Below are positions 12,640-24,351 of a stretch of 60,000 bases of DNA, piece after piece (position 1 is the stretch's first letter; each line of letters opens with the position of its first letter). The notes beneath the pieces are model-generated. The model ran no database searches and was not told the origin of the DNA. It saw only the letters and a program-made list of their open reading frames with translations. The position numbers and the translations under genes were made by a program. Source of the DNA: Bolinopsis microptera (lineage: Eukaryota > Ctenophora > Tentaculata > Lobata > Bolinopsidae); assembly GCF_026151205.1 (NCBI RefSeq), contig NC_087078.1, positions 1,693,675 through 1,753,674 of the forward strand. The letters are read 5' to 3'.

Positions 12640-12812
12640 GGGAGAAGACATCCGGCAATACCAGGGGATTGACTGATTGAGTAGCTCTTACCGGCAGCCA
12701 TCCATAGGACTGCTGCTGTTACCAACCCCGGGGTTGCTGAGCGCTGACCATGAGTGTCAGCCTCGGACCCACTACTCTCTAGCTCGGGGCTAATTTATTA
12801 TTATTATTATGT
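12640..12812 (+). mobile_element. Possible retroelement 3' end with (TTA)n tail
   Basis: A relatively GC-rich island of about 140 bp in AT-rich DNA (it includes the stretch ctgctgttaccaaccccggg). It ends in gctaattta followed by a short TTA-repeat tail. GC-rich bodies ending in a trinucleotide tail are typical of SINE or truncated LINE 3' ends. No A/B boxes or reading frame could be assigned. Confidence 0.3.
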
Positions 12813-12999
12813 TACTCCATTCTTGGAAATAACCATGTGCATCCTTTACAAATTCACATTTATTTATTTACACTTTTGAGGGATTGACTGCTTGTGAACA
12901 GCATCACTCCTCTAGTTTTGCAATTTGTTTTATTGTTTCAAAAGATTCGGGATTCAAGCTTTCCACAAACAATCCATTAAATGTGCTTAAATGTTGTAG

Positions 13000-13085
13000 G
13001 TTTATAACCTACCAAGACACACGCCGATTTGGACTCGTCGCAGTCTTAATATTTGGAACAAATATTTTACAAATATCATGGGTTA
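13000..13085 (+). repeat. Dispersed repeat, copy 1 of 3
   Basis: The sequence ataacctaccaagacacacg continues through a ttggactcgtcg-like segment and an aacaaatattttacaaatatca segment. Diverged copies occur at about 15078-15196 and 15828-15915. This is an unclassified interspersed repeat family. Confidence 0.6.
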
Positions 13086-13317
13086 ACTTAAATGTTTTAA
13101 TCTAAAAACATGTTCATTATTCACCAAATGAAAATGAAGAAAATTGTATAAAAACAAAGGGAGCTAGAGTGTGTGGGATTGGATAAACCTAACAAAGTGT
13201 TTAATACACTATAGCTCATCACCATGATATAAGGTACAATGTGGAGGCTTCAACTGCTTATGTTTTTTGTGAGCAGTGCAGGCTGATCTTACATAAGTGT
13301 AGACAACAACAAAAAAT

Positions 13318-13388
13318 TTACCTGGGGACCCCAGGCTATTATGATTATAAAGCTGCGGCGAAATGACAAGCTGAGCGCCGCCTAGTAA
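13318..13388. mobile_element. Small palindromic element, 71 bp
   Basis: It starts TTACCTGGGGACCCCAGG and ends GCGCCGCCTAGTAA, so its ends form a short imperfect inverted repeat (TTACcTGGG against TTACTaGGC). Related copies lie at 15689-15805 and, in the opposite orientation, at 29922-30013. Shared internal parts are the agctgagcgccgcc and atgacaggct blocks. It is a short non-autonomous, MITE-like element with no coding capacity. Confidence 0.6.
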
Positions 13389-13489
13389 CAAAAAATGAAC
13401 TGAGCAATTTTAAATTTTGTGTATGCAGTATTAGCTAGTAATAGATATAGTGCAACCGTGACTTATTTACTTTTTTTTTGTTCACCCAT

Positions 13490-14160
13490 TTTTATTTTAA
13501 GCCTGCAAACTTGCAACAGATTTCTATAGTCGCCTTGAAAGCACTGAAAACGAACTACTCTCCGATGCATTTCATGAGCAGATTATGCTTGGCCTCACTA
13601 GTTCCTTGGTATACCAACATCTCCAATCTTCTCACCAAATATAACTTCCCCCACTCATCATATTCAAAATCTAAGTTCTCTACCCAAATCAGTCGCAACA
13701 TGAGGGACGAATTTGTGGATACCTGGAAAACTGCCAAGGCATCTTCGCCAAAATTAGAATTCTACAATCAAATTAAACATGACTTAGAACCAGAAACATA
13801 TTTACGAGTGGTCAAGATCCCCGATGCTCGAAAAAGCCTAACAAGGTTTCGTATTAGCTGCCAAAACCTGTACATTGAGAGGGGCCGATACGAAACCCCC
13901 TAGTACCAAGAGAAGATTGATGGTGCACTTACTGCTTTTTCGACAAGGGGCTTAAGCCTATTGAGGACGAAAATCATGTTTTAATTGACCGTTCACTCCT
14001 CAGTTAGGGAAAAATTTAACTTCTATAATCTATTGCAAAAATATAACTAACCGAGCCGGTTTCTTATACTATCCAATGTTCAATAAAACTCTAGACCCTA
14101 CCAAATTTACCGCCACAGCAAGAGCAATCCATTCAATTCTCTTTGTGAACGAATAATAAT
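13490..14160 (+). pseudogene. LINE reverse-transcriptase tail, broken
   Basis: A frame up to a stop at 13901-13903 encodes residues ending ARKSLTRFRISCQNLYIERG, the conserved C-terminal segment after the RT domain of many non-LTR retrotransposons. After a stop and frame change, the sequence around 13920-14005 reads CTYC, then about 15 residues on ENHVLIDRSLL, the zinc-knuckle-like CxxC...H end of the same ORF. Further recognisable coding remnants run to about 14160 with more stops. It is a dead 3' fragment of a LINE; clade not determined. Confidence 0.7.
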
Positions 14161-14529
14161 GATATACAGCTTACTATAAGAGCGAAGATTTCCACTCAAA
14201 TACTGGCCAGTGCATAATGCTATCATAGGACCTTTTATAAAATTGAACTTTACAAATCCGATTTGTTTTTTGACTAAAAACTAGCATGATTTAACATTTC
14301 TTAATTGTTCCAACATGAAAACATTTGTAAATATTATTGAAATTGTTTTTAACTTAAATTGTTTCGAGCGTCTTAATATTAATCATTTTACACTCAAATT
14401 CGAGATTTTTCTCAAAAGGCCCCCGACAGTTGAAACTAGTGGCGATTAGATTTGGACATTTGGACATTTATTTGTTCATTGTTCATTGTTATTGCTCGCT
14501 CCTTTCACTCTCCTTTTTAATTTGGGTAG

Positions 14530-15001
14530 TTCACATAGCCATGTGCCTCCGGCGGTCGCGCGCTACTGCAAGCGAGAGGGCTCTGGTTAGAGCAATTTGG
14601 GTAGCTTGAAGAAAGCGCCGCGCACAGAGACTGGCGTGCCAGGTAAAGTTGAAACCAAGTACTTGGATCGATATATTTTTGAACGTTGATTCACGATGTT
14701 ATTCCTTCTATTCGCATTTCGCCGATCTGTGGTTGCGAGAAGCATTATTGGATGCGCGCGCGACCCAATAGTGCATCGCCCTACAATTTTGAACAATGAT
14801 TTAAAATCACCCCACATAACATATGACATAAGTTGACTCCAATGTCGTTTCACTAAGTTTTAGTTTTATCGTTTCTACGATGCAGGGGGAGCTGCGTTGC
14901 TCTAATATATAACCAGAGCCTTCTCGCTTGCAATAGCGCGCGACCTACTTGTGAAACAAGCGCGTCACGCAGTTATACGCGTATACACATGGCTATGTGA
15001 A
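14530..15001. mobile_element. MITE with 16-bp terminal inverted repeats
   Basis: It begins TTCACATAGCCATGTG and ends CACATGGCTATGTGAA, a perfect 16-bp inverted repeat. The repeats continue inward: a cgcgctactgcaagcgagag / gagccttctcgcttgcaata region is inverted near both ends, and the left end seems to have lost a segment kept on the right (tatacgcgtataactgcgtg on the complementary strand). No transposase is encoded. A partial second copy lies at 15591-15675. No clear target duplication is visible. Confidence 0.75.
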
Positions 15002-15077
15002 GGTCGAAGGAGCTGTGCACGAGTGTGCGGCGGGTCATATAACATGTATGACAACGAAAAACTGTGTCGATCACGTT

Positions 15078-15196
15078 GTATGTTTATAACCTACCAGGAC
15101 GCGCGCCGAGTTGGACTCGTCGACGGTGATCCTGAAATGAATATATTTGAAACAAATTTTTTACGAGTATCACCCGTTAACGATCACGTAGTGTGA
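15078..15196 (+). repeat. Dispersed repeat, copy 2 of 3
   Basis: This matches 13000-13085 and 15828-15915: ataacctaccaggacgcgcg, then ttggactcgtcgacggt and an aacaaattttttacgagtatca segment. It runs directly into the inverted repeat at 15157-15270, so part of it is present again in reverse. Confidence 0.6.
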
Positions 15197-15270
15197 GTTT
15201 ACATAATCTAATATTAAATTATGTAAACTCACACTAGACGTGATCGTTAACGGGTGATACTCGTAAAAAA
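15157..15270. repeat. Large inverted repeat, about 51-bp arms
   Basis: The left arm 15157-15207 and the right arm 15218-15270 are reverse complements apart from a 2-bp indel. They are separated by a 10-bp AT-rich spacer. The core of the arm is acgagtatcacccgttaacg. The RNA or single strand would form a very stable hairpin. Confidence 0.9.
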
Positions 15271-15590
15271 CATAGTTTTTTGAACTTTTGAGCAAATTAA
15301 TTAATGGCATATCATTATTATATCATATCAGCAAAATTTTTGACGGAGGTTACTCGAGTCTAAATTTTTCGAAGTAGCGCGCGCCGGCCGGCCAAACTAT
15401 TAACAATGGTCAACAAAATTAGCAATATCAAATATAAAGATAGCTAGGCACTGCACTGAAAGACAGCCGCACATGATGGCATTAAAATTAAATTATTATT
15501 CCAAGATTTCCACGGATAAAAATACAAAAAATTGCTAAAAACGTTTTATATTTTGCTTAAATTTGGAATCATTTTCTGCAGTTACCTGGT

Positions 15591-15675
15591 TCACTTAGCC
15601 ATGTGTCTACGCGTACTGCGTGACGCGCTTGTTTCGGCGGTCGCGCGCTACTGCAAGCGAGAGGGCTCTGGTTAA
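15591..15675. repeat. Partial copy of the 14530-15001 MITE
   Basis: It reads ttcacttagccatgtg, then gcgtgacgcgcttgttt and cgcgctactgcaagcgagag. This is the complete form of the terminal region that is internally deleted in the left end of the 14530 element. Only one end is recognisable here. Confidence 0.6.
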
Positions 15676-15688
15676 ATGTTAAGGCAAG

Positions 15689-15805
15689 TTACCTGGCGGG
15701 ACCTCAGGTTATTATATTTTTGATCATAATCATCGAATAGAGATTTGGCGAATAGAGATTTGGCGGAATGCAATGACAGGCTGCTGGCTGAGCGCCGCCC
15801 AGTAA
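15689..15805. mobile_element. Small palindromic element, 117 bp
   Basis: Second member of the TTACCTGG...CCCAGTAA family (see 13318-13388). It contains a duplicated gaatagagatttggcg segment and ends gctgagcgccgcccagtaa. Confidence 0.6.
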
Positions 15806-15827
15806 TTTCATATCCTTGATTGTAGAT

Positions 15828-15915
15828 TTATAATGTATACCAAAACGCACGCCGAGTAGCGTACCCGTCAACGGTATTTGGAACAAATCTTTTAAGAGTA
15901 TCAGCCATTAAAATC
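15828..15915 (+). repeat. Dispersed repeat, copy 3 of 3
   Basis: Diverged copy of the family at 13000 and 15078, containing accaaaacgcacgccgagta and a ttggaacaaatcttttaagagtatca-like tail. Confidence 0.5.
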
Positions 15916-16739
15916 CTTATGTATCTTATATAATTGTACATATAAATATTATTATACTATAATATAGGGCAAAAGCATTTTTCGTTTGACGGATATTTAT
16001 GATCATGATCATTATTGATTACATAAATGTAATTATACAATATAATTATAATTCAATATCTCTGCTAATTGCTATGTATTCGTAATCTGAAATAACCGAT
16101 ATAATCCAAAATTATAAAGTAGCACTATAAATACATAATAGCAATATTAAATAAAGTGCTAGTAAAAATAAACTTGCAAAATCCAAGCATTGCACTACTA
16201 TAGTCTATACTATAATATATATAATTATATACGATAAACCCCTTTTAAAATGCGATAAGATTTTATCCGTTTTAAATCTCCTGAAACTTTTCGAAAAATT
16301 ATGTGAAGTGAAGATCTATATAATCTTGGAGCACACTTTATATATCAACCAGGCCATAGATTGAGTTTCCGAATTCTTACAATAAAAAGCGCTACTAAAA
16401 CCCCTGTATTACATATTAGGAACTCAGAATGCTGGGCAGCTCAATTCCGAGTTTCCGCCTTTTGGATTGCTAATGACAATGTTCGACCAATTATTTTAAG
16501 ATCTGCCCAGTAATTTAAAATTTAGTAGCAATGCAAAATCATCAGCGGGTTAAAAAATGAATTATGTCCTTCCTACACAGTACACTTGGCTTATTCTTTT
16601 AACATACCTCGCTCTCTGTTCAACTTGGCAGTCAAATATAAAACAGCTCAACAAGGTCAAGGTTACTTCTACCTCTGCAGTATTACTCGTTTGTCGTTAT
16701 AACACGAACAGTGAGCTACTCAACGTACAAAACTACAGG

Positions 16740-16849
16740 TAACCAGAACTTATATACGGTAAGGTAGGGTACAGATTTCTCACTCCGTCTTCGTTACGTT
16801 ACTTGGTTTGATCACTGTATATAATACGTTCAATCTTCTGGAGATTGGG
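16740..16849 (+). promoter_or_regulatory. Conserved upstream block of receptor A1
   Basis: The roughly 110 bp before the ATG are almost identical in front of A1, A2 (ATG 20916) and A3 (ATG 25172). They include a TATATAA at 16818-16824, only 26 bp from the ATG. If this is a working TATA box, transcription would start at or next to the ATG, so either the mRNA is nearly leaderless or the box is not used. Homology among the copies extends up to about 16200. Confidence 0.35.
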
Positions 16850-18874
16850 ATGAAACTTGTGTTTCTGGTTTTTCAGCTACTTCTGTTAACGGTAAGTCTT
16901 TTTAATAGTAAGACTATGATTAAATATGCGCTATAGTTTTTGTGTTTGTTTTAATCGAACTTCAGTTTAGACTTTAGAGATAAGAGGGAGAATTTTGTCG
17001 AAATTAAATATCAATCATTCACTTCGTATACTTCTTCAGCGAAACCTTTTAATACTATAATTATTGGACACAACAGAACACCATACTATTATTTGTTACC
17101 CCACCAGGAGAATATAGACTGCAGTGGAAAAGGGGAGATACAACTTGTTTCGTATATAGACTATACAAACTGCGGAGAAGATTGTGACTTTTACTTCAAG
17201 AACGTCGTAATTCAGGATGAGGATGGTAACAAATTTCTCGACGTAGCAAAAACAGATGACACTGGTAACACCGATAGGGTCTATTTCTCTAAAGTGAATA
17301 AGCTTGATAAAGCTATTCCAGTTGACATCAACACTGGTAGGAGTAATAGTATAACTATATCATTTGAAGCTTGGGATAAAGACACGGGTATTGGTAATTC
17401 TGATGATCATGAAAGAACAATGTCGGGTTTGGTGGTGCTATTTTCAGACATTGCCATTAGATCAGGTGGAACCTGGGAGTTTAAATCCTTTGTAAGTAAC
17501 ACTAACGCCGAGGGTCAAGACAAAGAAGCAACTCTTAAGATAAAATATAGGATATTGAGCTGCGATAACCGCTTCACTGGATTAGGCTGTAACTCCTGCG
17601 TAGATAACTACTATGGAACAGAGTGTGGTAAATACTGTAAACCTGTGTCAGGTCACTACACGTGTCATCCCACGACAGGGAGCAAGGTTTGTGAAGGAAA
17701 GAGAGCGGGAATTGAATGCGATGATTGTGTAGACCATTTCGAGGGAAACAATTGTGAGAGATGTGTTCAGAATTACTACCCGACAGAATCATGTAACATC
17801 CTCTGCATCCCAAACTCTGAAAGATACATTTGTACCTATGAAGGGGAAAAACAGTGTCTGCAATACAGGACTGGATCTGACTGCGAGGACTGTGTCGCAA
17901 ACCACTATGGAGAAGATTGTTCCAAGACCTGCCATGAGACGTCTAGCTTCAGCTGTGATGAATCAGGAGAGAAAGAGTGTAAGGAAAACTACTACCCAGC
18001 ACAGAAGTGTAACAGACACTGTGAGCTGGTACCAGGTAACTACACTTGTAACCAGGTAACAGGAGAAAAGATCTGTCTGGAGGGAAAGGAAGGAGAAGAC
18101 TGTGATGAATGTTTAAACAAAAACAAAGAAGGAGGAAATTGTGATAAATGCATAAAAAACTACTACGGGGATTGCACAGTCTATTGCAAGCCAGATAGTG
18201 AGCATTACAATTGCTTGGAAAATGGAACCAAAATCTGTGTTGACAACACAACAGTTGCTGAGCATGACTGTCGGATACCAAATCATATCTTAAACATTCC
18301 CTTGATAGGGGCAGCAGGGGGTTGTGTAGGGCTGTTTATCATTCTACTTTTGACTTGCATAATTCTAAAAGTGAGAAAAGACAGAAATAAAAACGTCGCA
18401 GAAGAGATACTGATAGGAGGAGAAACTGATAATACTCAAAGGAACCAATACCAGGAAGCAATTCACCCCACAGTGAATAATCAAGCTGCTCATTCCTCGG
18501 AGGAAACAGGAGATGTTTATAGCCGGATAAACAGACAGGAACAAGGAAAGCAACATCCCCAGATTGGACCTGACCAAAACCAAGACGCTCTCTACTCGAC
18601 AATGCAATCCCAGCCTGTCTACGCAACTATAGATAAAGGAGATAAATACGCTCGCCTAGACAGACACGAGGGAAAGTCTAATGGGACCTACAGTCCTGAA
18701 ACTGGAGAAGAACCAACATACGCTGACGTATCCTTTGTGAGGAATGAGAGATATGGTGCGGTGACATTTAGGAACAGAGCTCAAAATGGGGATAATGGTG
18801 TTGAAGGTACAGGACAGAATGGAGAGGAGGCGACCTACATTACAGTGAGTCAAGTGATAGAGGAGAGACTATAA
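16850..18874 (+). CDS. DSL-repeat transmembrane receptor A1 (Notch-ligand-like)
   Basis: Exon 1 is 16850-16891 (MKLVFLVFQLLLLT, donor gtaagt). Exon 2 is 17108-18874 (acceptor ccccaccag). Phase is 0 at the junction, total 602 residues. Residues 1-14 are the signal-peptide core. Residues about 15-165 are a beta-rich domain whose end (GGTWEF...KIKYRILSC) parallels the MNNL domain of Delta/Jagged ligands. Residues about 166-402 are consecutive DSL-like modules, the first reading YYGTECGKYC...GHYTC. About 410-434 is one transmembrane helix followed by KVRKDR. The 168-residue tail has tyrosine motifs YSRI (485), YSTM (510), YATI (519), YARL (528), YADV (552) and YITV (591). There are no EGF repeats, unlike true Notch ligands. 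NxT/S sites suggest glycosylation. Signalling through SH2 proteins is inference. Confidence 0.85.
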
Positions 18875-20095
18875 GTGGGTCAACTCTGTGAAGATTTGAA
18901 GGGCGATTATGGGCAATTAATATAACTATAATAAGTGTGAGATGAGTTTTAACTTAGAACTGTTAGAACAGTTGTGTTTTTACTGTTATAAGTAGTTTGT
19001 TGAACGTTGAAACCATTGCTGAAGAGCAGTGATATTATTTAAATAGACCTAATAATTTGATTAATTACCAGTTTTTTTGCTAATTTTGATGATTAAAACT
19101 ATTTGGAAGATGCGATTTCTTTTACTATTTGAAAAATTTCATGCGATTATTGATTATTACTAATTATTCCAATTGAACCCCAAATTGAGCTTCGTGTTGT
19201 TATAGTGTAGTGTTCTACTTCAATTTTTGTATTATCATTATTTCATAATCACTTTCATTTAATGCACTTTCAACAATTTCAATTCATGCATTTGCTTTTT
19301 GTTCCAAAATAGTAGAACATGATCAAACAATATGTAATTCGAAATATCTCTGAACCGAAATTGACAAATATAGAGGGTCACATCAGAGTTATTGTAACTT
19401 TTCTACTTCTAGGCTAACTCGAAGATCGAAACGTCACAACTTCCTATCTCACAGATATTATATTCCTGAGAACTGAGCTTTAACAATTGGAATATTGCTC
19501 GTCCCTGTTTTGTTAATACTCACTAGACTTATTGTGTTCGGTACACTGTTCACATTATACTCTAAATATAGAATACCTTTCCGGATTCTCAAGAGAAAAA
19601 GTGCTATCTACTCAAACTCAACACTTAATAGGAACTGAAATAGCTACTACTGAATGCTACTGAATGTAGCAGCTTAAGTCCATGATAGGGTGATGACTGA
19701 TGTCCATCTACCATTTCGTATCTTTAATGAATAAAGTATCTTGCTATTAAACTATACTTTCATTCACCCAAATTCCCGTTTTTGACAGCGATGTTAAAAC
19801 TGTCGATGATGAACGTACAACAATTAGCTAACAGTTATATATTATTTCGTGAACGATAAGTTATACCTATAGATAAAGATATAGATGTTGTACCATGTAC
19901 CACTTGCCTATACGCAGAACTGCAATAAAGAAAATCATATCTGCTACTAAAGATACAAAACCGTCATTGCATGACTACCGACTGTAACAGATTGCAACAT
20001 AGGGAATAACTTTCAGTTTTGCCTACAAGTAAATTCAGTTTTGCTTAGCATTTTGAGAACGCTTTATTTGAATTTCGTTGAATGATTGAAAGATA
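18875..20095 (+). other. 3' flank of receptor A1
   Basis: Non-coding and AT-rich, homologous to the flanks of A2 (23031-24351) and A3 (27204-28728). It probably includes the 3' UTR; a shared polyadenylation-type hexamer lies at 19730-19735. It ends at a leader-exon copy at 20096. Confidence 0.5.
19730..19735 (+). terminator. Candidate polyadenylation signal, A1
   Basis: AATAAA in the context gAATAAAgtatcttgctatt, about 0.86 kb past the stop. The same context is kept after A2 and A3. Confidence 0.3.
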
Positions 20096-20137
20096 ATGAA
20101 GCTGATATTTCTACTTACAAAGTTGCTTCTCTTGACG
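20096..20137 (+). other. Orphan leader exon, B type (upstream of A2)
   Basis: ATG to ACG encodes MKLIFLLTKLLLLT followed by the donor gtaagt. It is base-for-base the leader exon of gene B (28729-28770). Here the intron sequence runs on for about 125 bp and then switches to the A-gene upstream region, with no B exon 2 behind it. It is a duplication relic. Because it ends in phase 0, as does the A2 leader, it could still splice to A2 exon 2 at 21180 as an alternative first exon. Confidence 0.7.
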
Positions 20138-20915
20138 GTAAGTGATTTTCAAGCTGTCATTTAGTATTTTGTGATAATTCTTCTCACTACTTGCTATGAT
20201 TTTCAAATCCGCAATCCAACACTGAACACAGTCACACCTCGAAGGGTACCATGCTATGAATCGTTGTTTTTATTGTAATTATAATATATATATACGCTAA
20301 ATAGAACCCTTTTTAAAATGTGATAAGATTTTATCCGTTTTAAATCTCCTGAAACTTTTCGAAAAATGATGTGAAGTGAAGATCTTCATCTATATATGTA
20401 CATTTTACTTGGAGCACACTTTATATATCAACCTGAACCAGTGATGGATAGGGTTTCCGAATTCTTACAATAAAAAGCGCTACTAAAACCCCGATGTATT
20501 AGGAACTCAGAATGCTGGGCAGCTCCATTCCGAGTTTCCACCTTTTGGATTGCTAATAACAATGTTCTACCCATTATTTTAAGATCTGCTCGGTAACTTA
20601 AAATTTAATAGCAATACACAATCATCAGCGGGTTAAAAAATAAATTATGCCCTTCCTACACTTGGCTTATTCTTTACACACCTCTCTGTTCAACTTGGCA
20701 GTGAAATAAAACAGCTCAACAAGCTCAAGGTTACTTCTACCTCTGCAGTATTACTCGTTATAACAAGAACAGTGAGCTACTCAACGTACAAAACTACCGG
20801 TAACCAGAACTTATACACGGTAAGGTAGGGTACAGATTTCTCATTCCGTCTTCGTTACGTTACATTAACTGGTTTGATCACTGTATATAATACGTTCAAT
20901 CTTCTGGAGATTGGG

Positions 20916-23030
20916 ATGAAACTTGTGTTTCTGGTTTTTCAGCTACTTCTGTTAACGGTAAGTTTTTTTAATAGTAAGACTATGATTAAATATGCGATAT
21001 AGTTGTTGTGTTTGTTTTAATCGAACTTCAGTTTAAAGATAAGAGGGAGCATTATCTTAAGAAATGTCGTAATAAATTAAAATATTAATCATTCACTTCT
21101 TCAGCGAAACCTTTTAAGTTTTAATACTATAATTATTGGACACAACAGAACACCATACTATTATTTGTTACCCCACCAGGAGAATATAGACTGCAGTGGT
21201 AAGGGAGAGATAAAACTTGTTTCGTATACAGACTCTACATACTGCGGAGACGAGTGTGACTTTTACTTCAAGAACGTCGTAATCAAGGATGAGGATGGTA
21301 TCGAGTTTCTCAGAGTAGCAGAAACAAGTACAAGTTGGGACACTGATCCGGTCTATTTCTCTAACGTGGAGCAGCTTGATGAAGTTATTTCAGTAAACAT
21401 CCACACTGGTAGGAGTATAACGATATCATTTGAAGTGTGGGATGAAGACACGGGTGCTGATGATTATGAAAGAACAATGTCGGATTTGGTCGTACCATTT
21501 TCAGGCATTGCCATTAGATCAGGTGGACCCTGGTCGTGGAAATCCTTTGTAAGTGACACTAGCGCTGAGGGTGACGACAAAGAAGCAACTCTTTGGATAA
21601 AATATAGGATATTGAGCTGTGATAACCACTTCACTGGATTAGGCTGTAACTCCTGCGTAGCTAACTACTACGGAACAGAGTGTGGTAAATCCTGTAAACC
21701 TGAGCCTGGTTACTACACGTGTCATCCCACGACAGGGAGCAAGGTTTGTGTAGATAGGAGATCAGGAGATAACTGTGATACCTGCATCACAGGCTTCAGA
21801 GGAGAGAGTTGTCAGTCATGTTCTGATAATTACTACCCTGAGGGGACGTGTAATGTGCACTGTCTCCCAGATCTAGACAAATACACCTGCACTAACCAGG
21901 GAAGTAAAGAGTGCCTGGTAAATAGGGAAGGACCTAATTGTGAGGACTGTGTCGCTAACCACTACGGAGATGATTGTTCCACATTATGTGAAGAAACTGC
22001 TAGCTACACTTGTGGGGAATCAGGAGAGAAGATATGCAGGGACCACTTCTACCCAGCACAGAAATGTAACAAACATTGTGAGCTGGTACCAGATAACTAC
22101 ACTTGTAATAATACTACAGGAGAGAGGATATGCAGGGAACACTTCTACCCACCACAGTTATGTGAAACTAACTGTGAACCAGAACAAGGTAACTATACCT
22201 GTAACCAAACTACAGGAGACAAGAAGTGTGCGGAGGGAAAGACAGGAGAAGACTGTGATGAGTGTCAAAACAGAAACAAAGAAGGAAGAAATTGTGATAG
22301 GTGCATAAAAAACTACTATGGGGATTGCACAGCCTATTGCAAGCCAGATATGGAGCATTACAGTTGCTTGGAAAATGGAACCAAACTCTGTGTTGACAAC
22401 ACAACAGTTTCTGAGCATGACTGTCGGAGACCAAATCAGAACTTGAACATTCCCTTGATAGGGGCTGCAGGGGGTGGTGTAGGGCTGTTTCTCATTCTAC
22501 TCTTGACTTGCATCATTCTAAAAGTGAGAAAAGACAGAAATAAAAACGTCGCAGAAGAGATACTGATAGGAGGAGAAACTGATAATACTCAAAGGAATCA
22601 ATACCAGGAAGCAATTCACCCCACAGTGAATAATCAAGCTGCTCATTCCTCGGAGGAAACAGGAGATGTTTATAGCCGGATAAACAGACAGGAACAAGGA
22701 AACAGAAAGCAACATCCCCAGATTGGAGCTGACCAAGACGCTCTCTACTCTACAATCCAATCCCAGCCTGTCTACGCAACTGTAGATAAAGGAGATAAAT
22801 ACGCTCGCCTAGACAGACACGAAGGAACTTCTAACGGGATCTACAGTCCTGAAACTGAGGAAGAACCAACATACGCTGACGTATCCTTTGTGAGGAATGA
22901 GAGAGGAGATGATGTGGTGACGTTTAGGAATGCAGCTCAAAATAGGAATAATGGTGTCGAAGGTACGGGACAGTATGAAGCGGAGGCGACCTACATTACA
23001 GTGAGTCAAGTGATAGAGGAGAGACTATAA
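20916..23030 (+). CDS. DSL-repeat transmembrane receptor A2
   Basis: Exon 1 is 20916-20957 (MKLVFLVFQLLLLT, donor gtaagt). Exon 2 is 21180-23030. Phase 0, 630 residues. The architecture is that of A1, but the ectodomain carries one extra cysteine module (around 22110-22220; its start repeats ICR-[DE]-HFYP) and its middle modules differ strongly from A1, for example RRSGDNCDTCITGFRGESC. The six tail motifs are kept as YSRI, YSTI, YATV, YARL, YADV and YITV. The tail has an extra NRK and lacks NQ relative to A1. No stop or frameshift is seen. Two possible leader exons precede it (20096 and 20916). It probably acts at the cell surface; ligand unknown. Confidence 0.85.
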
Positions 23031-24351
23031 GTTGGTCAACTCTGTAAAGATTGGAAGGGTGATTATGGAAGGGTGAGATGAGTTTTGACTTAGAACTGTT
23101 AGGACAGCTTTGTGTTTTTCTACTGCTATTGACTTTTCATCTTCTTGATCAACATTTTAGTAAGTAGTTTGTTGAATGTTAAAACCATTGCTGAAGAGCA
23201 GTGATAATTTAAAGACGTAATAATTTGATTAATTGCAGTTTTGTTTTGCTTATTTTGATTATAAGAACTATTTGGAAGATGCGCAGTTTTTATTTTATTA
23301 GAACCGCGATTTCTTTTACTATTTGAAACATTTCATGCGATTATTGATTATTACCAATTGTGACGTCGACTAAAAGGTAAGCCGTGTTTTGGTAGGACGA
23401 ATTCCAATTGAACCCCAAATTGAGCTGCATGTTGTTATGGTGTAGTGTTCTACTTCAATTTTTGTATTATTATTATTTCATAATCACTTTCCTTTAATGC
23501 ACTTGCAACAATTTCAATTCATGTATTTGCTTTTCGTTCCAAAATAGTAGAACATGATCAAACAATATGTAATTCGAAATATCTCTGAACCGAAATTGAC
23601 AAATATAGAGGGTCACATCAGAGTTATTGTAACTTTTCTACTTCTAGGCTAACTCGAAGATCGAAACGTCACAACTTCCTATCTCACAGATATTATATTC
23701 CTGAGAACTGAGCTTTAACAATTGGAATTGCTCGTGTACCCTGGTTAGTAATAGTTAATACTCACTAGACAGAGACTTATTGTGTTCGGTATAACACTGG
23801 TCACATTATACTCTAAATATAGAATACCTTTCCGGATTCTCAAGTAAAAATTTGCTATCTTATCTACTCAAACTCAACACTTAATAGGAACTGAAATAGT
23901 TACTACTGAATGCTACTGAATGTAGCAGCTTAAGTCCATGATAGGGTGATGACTGATGTCCATCTACCATTTCGTATCTTTAATGAATAAAGTATCTTGC
24001 TATTAAACTATACTTTCATTCACCCAAATTCCCGTTTTTGACAGCGATGTTAAAACTGTCGATGATGAACGTACAACAATTAGCTAACAGTTATATATTA
24101 TTTCGTGAACGATAAGTTATACCTATAGATAAAGATATAGATGTTGTACCATGTACCACTTGCCTATACGCAGAACTGCAATAAAGAAAATCATATCTGC
24201 TACTAAAGATACAAAACCGTCATTGCATGACTACCGACTGTAACAGATTGCAACATAGGGAATAACTTTCAGTTTTGCCTACAAGTAAATTCAGTTTTGC
24301 TTAGCATTTTGAGAACGCTTTATTTGAATTTCGTTGAATGATTGAAAGATA
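23031..24351 (+). other. 3' flank of receptor A2
   Basis: Homologous to 18875-20095, and nearly identical from about 23520 on, running without a break into the duplicated upstream block of A3. No other gene is seen. Confidence 0.5.
23986..23991 (+). terminator. Candidate polyadenylation signal, A2
   Basis: AATAAA in the same gAATAAAgtatcttgctatt context as after A1, about 0.96 kb past the stop. Confidence 0.3.

Noticed and set aside
13478-13903. 141-codon frame as a cellular gene
   Set aside because: Its end matches the C-terminal tail of LINE reverse transcriptases and is followed by the frame-shifted zinc-knuckle remnant; it is a dead retrotransposon.
17574-18853. Antisense frames opposite receptor A1 (and the equivalents opposite A2, A3 and B)
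   Set aside because: Shadows of the real plus-strand coding exon; no domain, and compositional mirror of the Cys-rich modules.
16850-18874. Classical ITIM or ITAM assignment of the receptor tails
   Set aside because: The -2 positions (D, A, P, D, P, A) do not fit the ITIM [SIVL]xYxx[ILV] rule, and the YxxI/L pairs are separated by 5 residues rather than 6-8. They are described only as YxxPhi motifs.
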